Shown here in pieces: positions 5,764 to 5,830 of a stretch of DNA of 5,830 nucleotides (position 1 is the stretch's first letter; each line of letters starts with the position of its first letter). The notes beneath the pieces were generated by a model. The model saw nothing but the letters and a program-made list of their open reading frames with translations. It was not told the DNA's origin and ran no database searches. A program made the position numbers and the translations under genes. Source of the stretch: Syntrophobacterales bacterium (GTDB taxonomy: Bacteria > Desulfobacterota > Desulfobaccia > Desulfobaccales > 0-14-0-80-60-11). Where the stretch lies: positions 1-5,830 of the forward strand of contig JAGVPN010000456.1 in NCBI GenBank assembly GCA_020052215.1, read 5' to 3'.

Positions 5764-5818
5764 TGGTAGCCGCAGGCTTTAGCCTGCGCCTGCACAGGCT
5801 GGAAAGCCTGTGCTACCA
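5764..5818. repeat. REP/BIME-like inverted pair of hairpins (copy 3)
   Basis: The layout is the same as copy 1. The first stem is 5771-5778 with 5781-5788 (2-base loop), with GTAG at 5766-5769. The second stem is 5792-5800 with 5805-5813 (4-base loop). The ends TGGTAGC (5764-5770) and GCTACCA (5812-5818) are perfect inverted repeats. Stem 1 matches copy 1 except in the loop. Stem 2 differs (AGGCT instead of AGGCG) on both arms, so pairing is kept. The left flank GTTGCAATCAAAA (5742-5754) is shared with copy 1. The pair begins 31 bases after the TPR stop. Confidence 0.8.
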
Positions 5819-5830
5819 TTTGAGTGCGAA

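Overview
The window reads as chromosomal DNA from a GC-rich, nitrogen-fixing anaerobic bacterium. The NifN and NifB sequence types and the nifN-nifB gene order suggest a Desulfobacterota (deltaproteobacterial) lineage. That placement is an inference from protein style; there is no rRNA or other taxonomic marker here. All recognisable genes are on the + strand.

Left part (1-2967): two genes of nitrogenase FeMo-cofactor assembly. nifN encodes one half of the NifEN scaffold. nifB encodes the radical SAM enzyme that makes the NifB-co precursor, here with a C-terminal NifX-like cofactor-binding domain. NifB builds the iron-sulfur-carbide core and NifEN receives and matures it, so the two products act in consecutive steps. 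nifE, nifDK and nifH are not in view and may lie upstream.

Middle (2968-4028): 589 bases with no convincing gene, then a short AT-rich remnant of an FkbM-family methyltransferase gene whose middle has been lost. The gene-free stretch starts with REP-type hairpins and contains a long imperfect hairpin (3423-3470) and a weak sigma-54-like motif. This interval looks like a boundary between the nif genes and unrelated housekeeping genes, with signs of insertion and decay.

Right part (4029-5830): htpX, an inner-membrane M48 zinc protease of protein quality control, followed by an exported TPR-repeat protein.

The most notable non-coding feature is a family of short palindromes. They begin with GTAG or GTGG and occur right after nifN, after nifB and after the TPR gene, singly or as inverted pairs. 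They fit the known REP/BIME pattern mobilised by RAYT (TnpA-REP) transposases. The first pair sits inside the nifN-nifB gap and creates a false in-frame N-terminal extension of nifB. I see no complete novel system in the window; the leads are the REP family, the hairpin region at 3300-3480 and the internally deleted methyltransferase.
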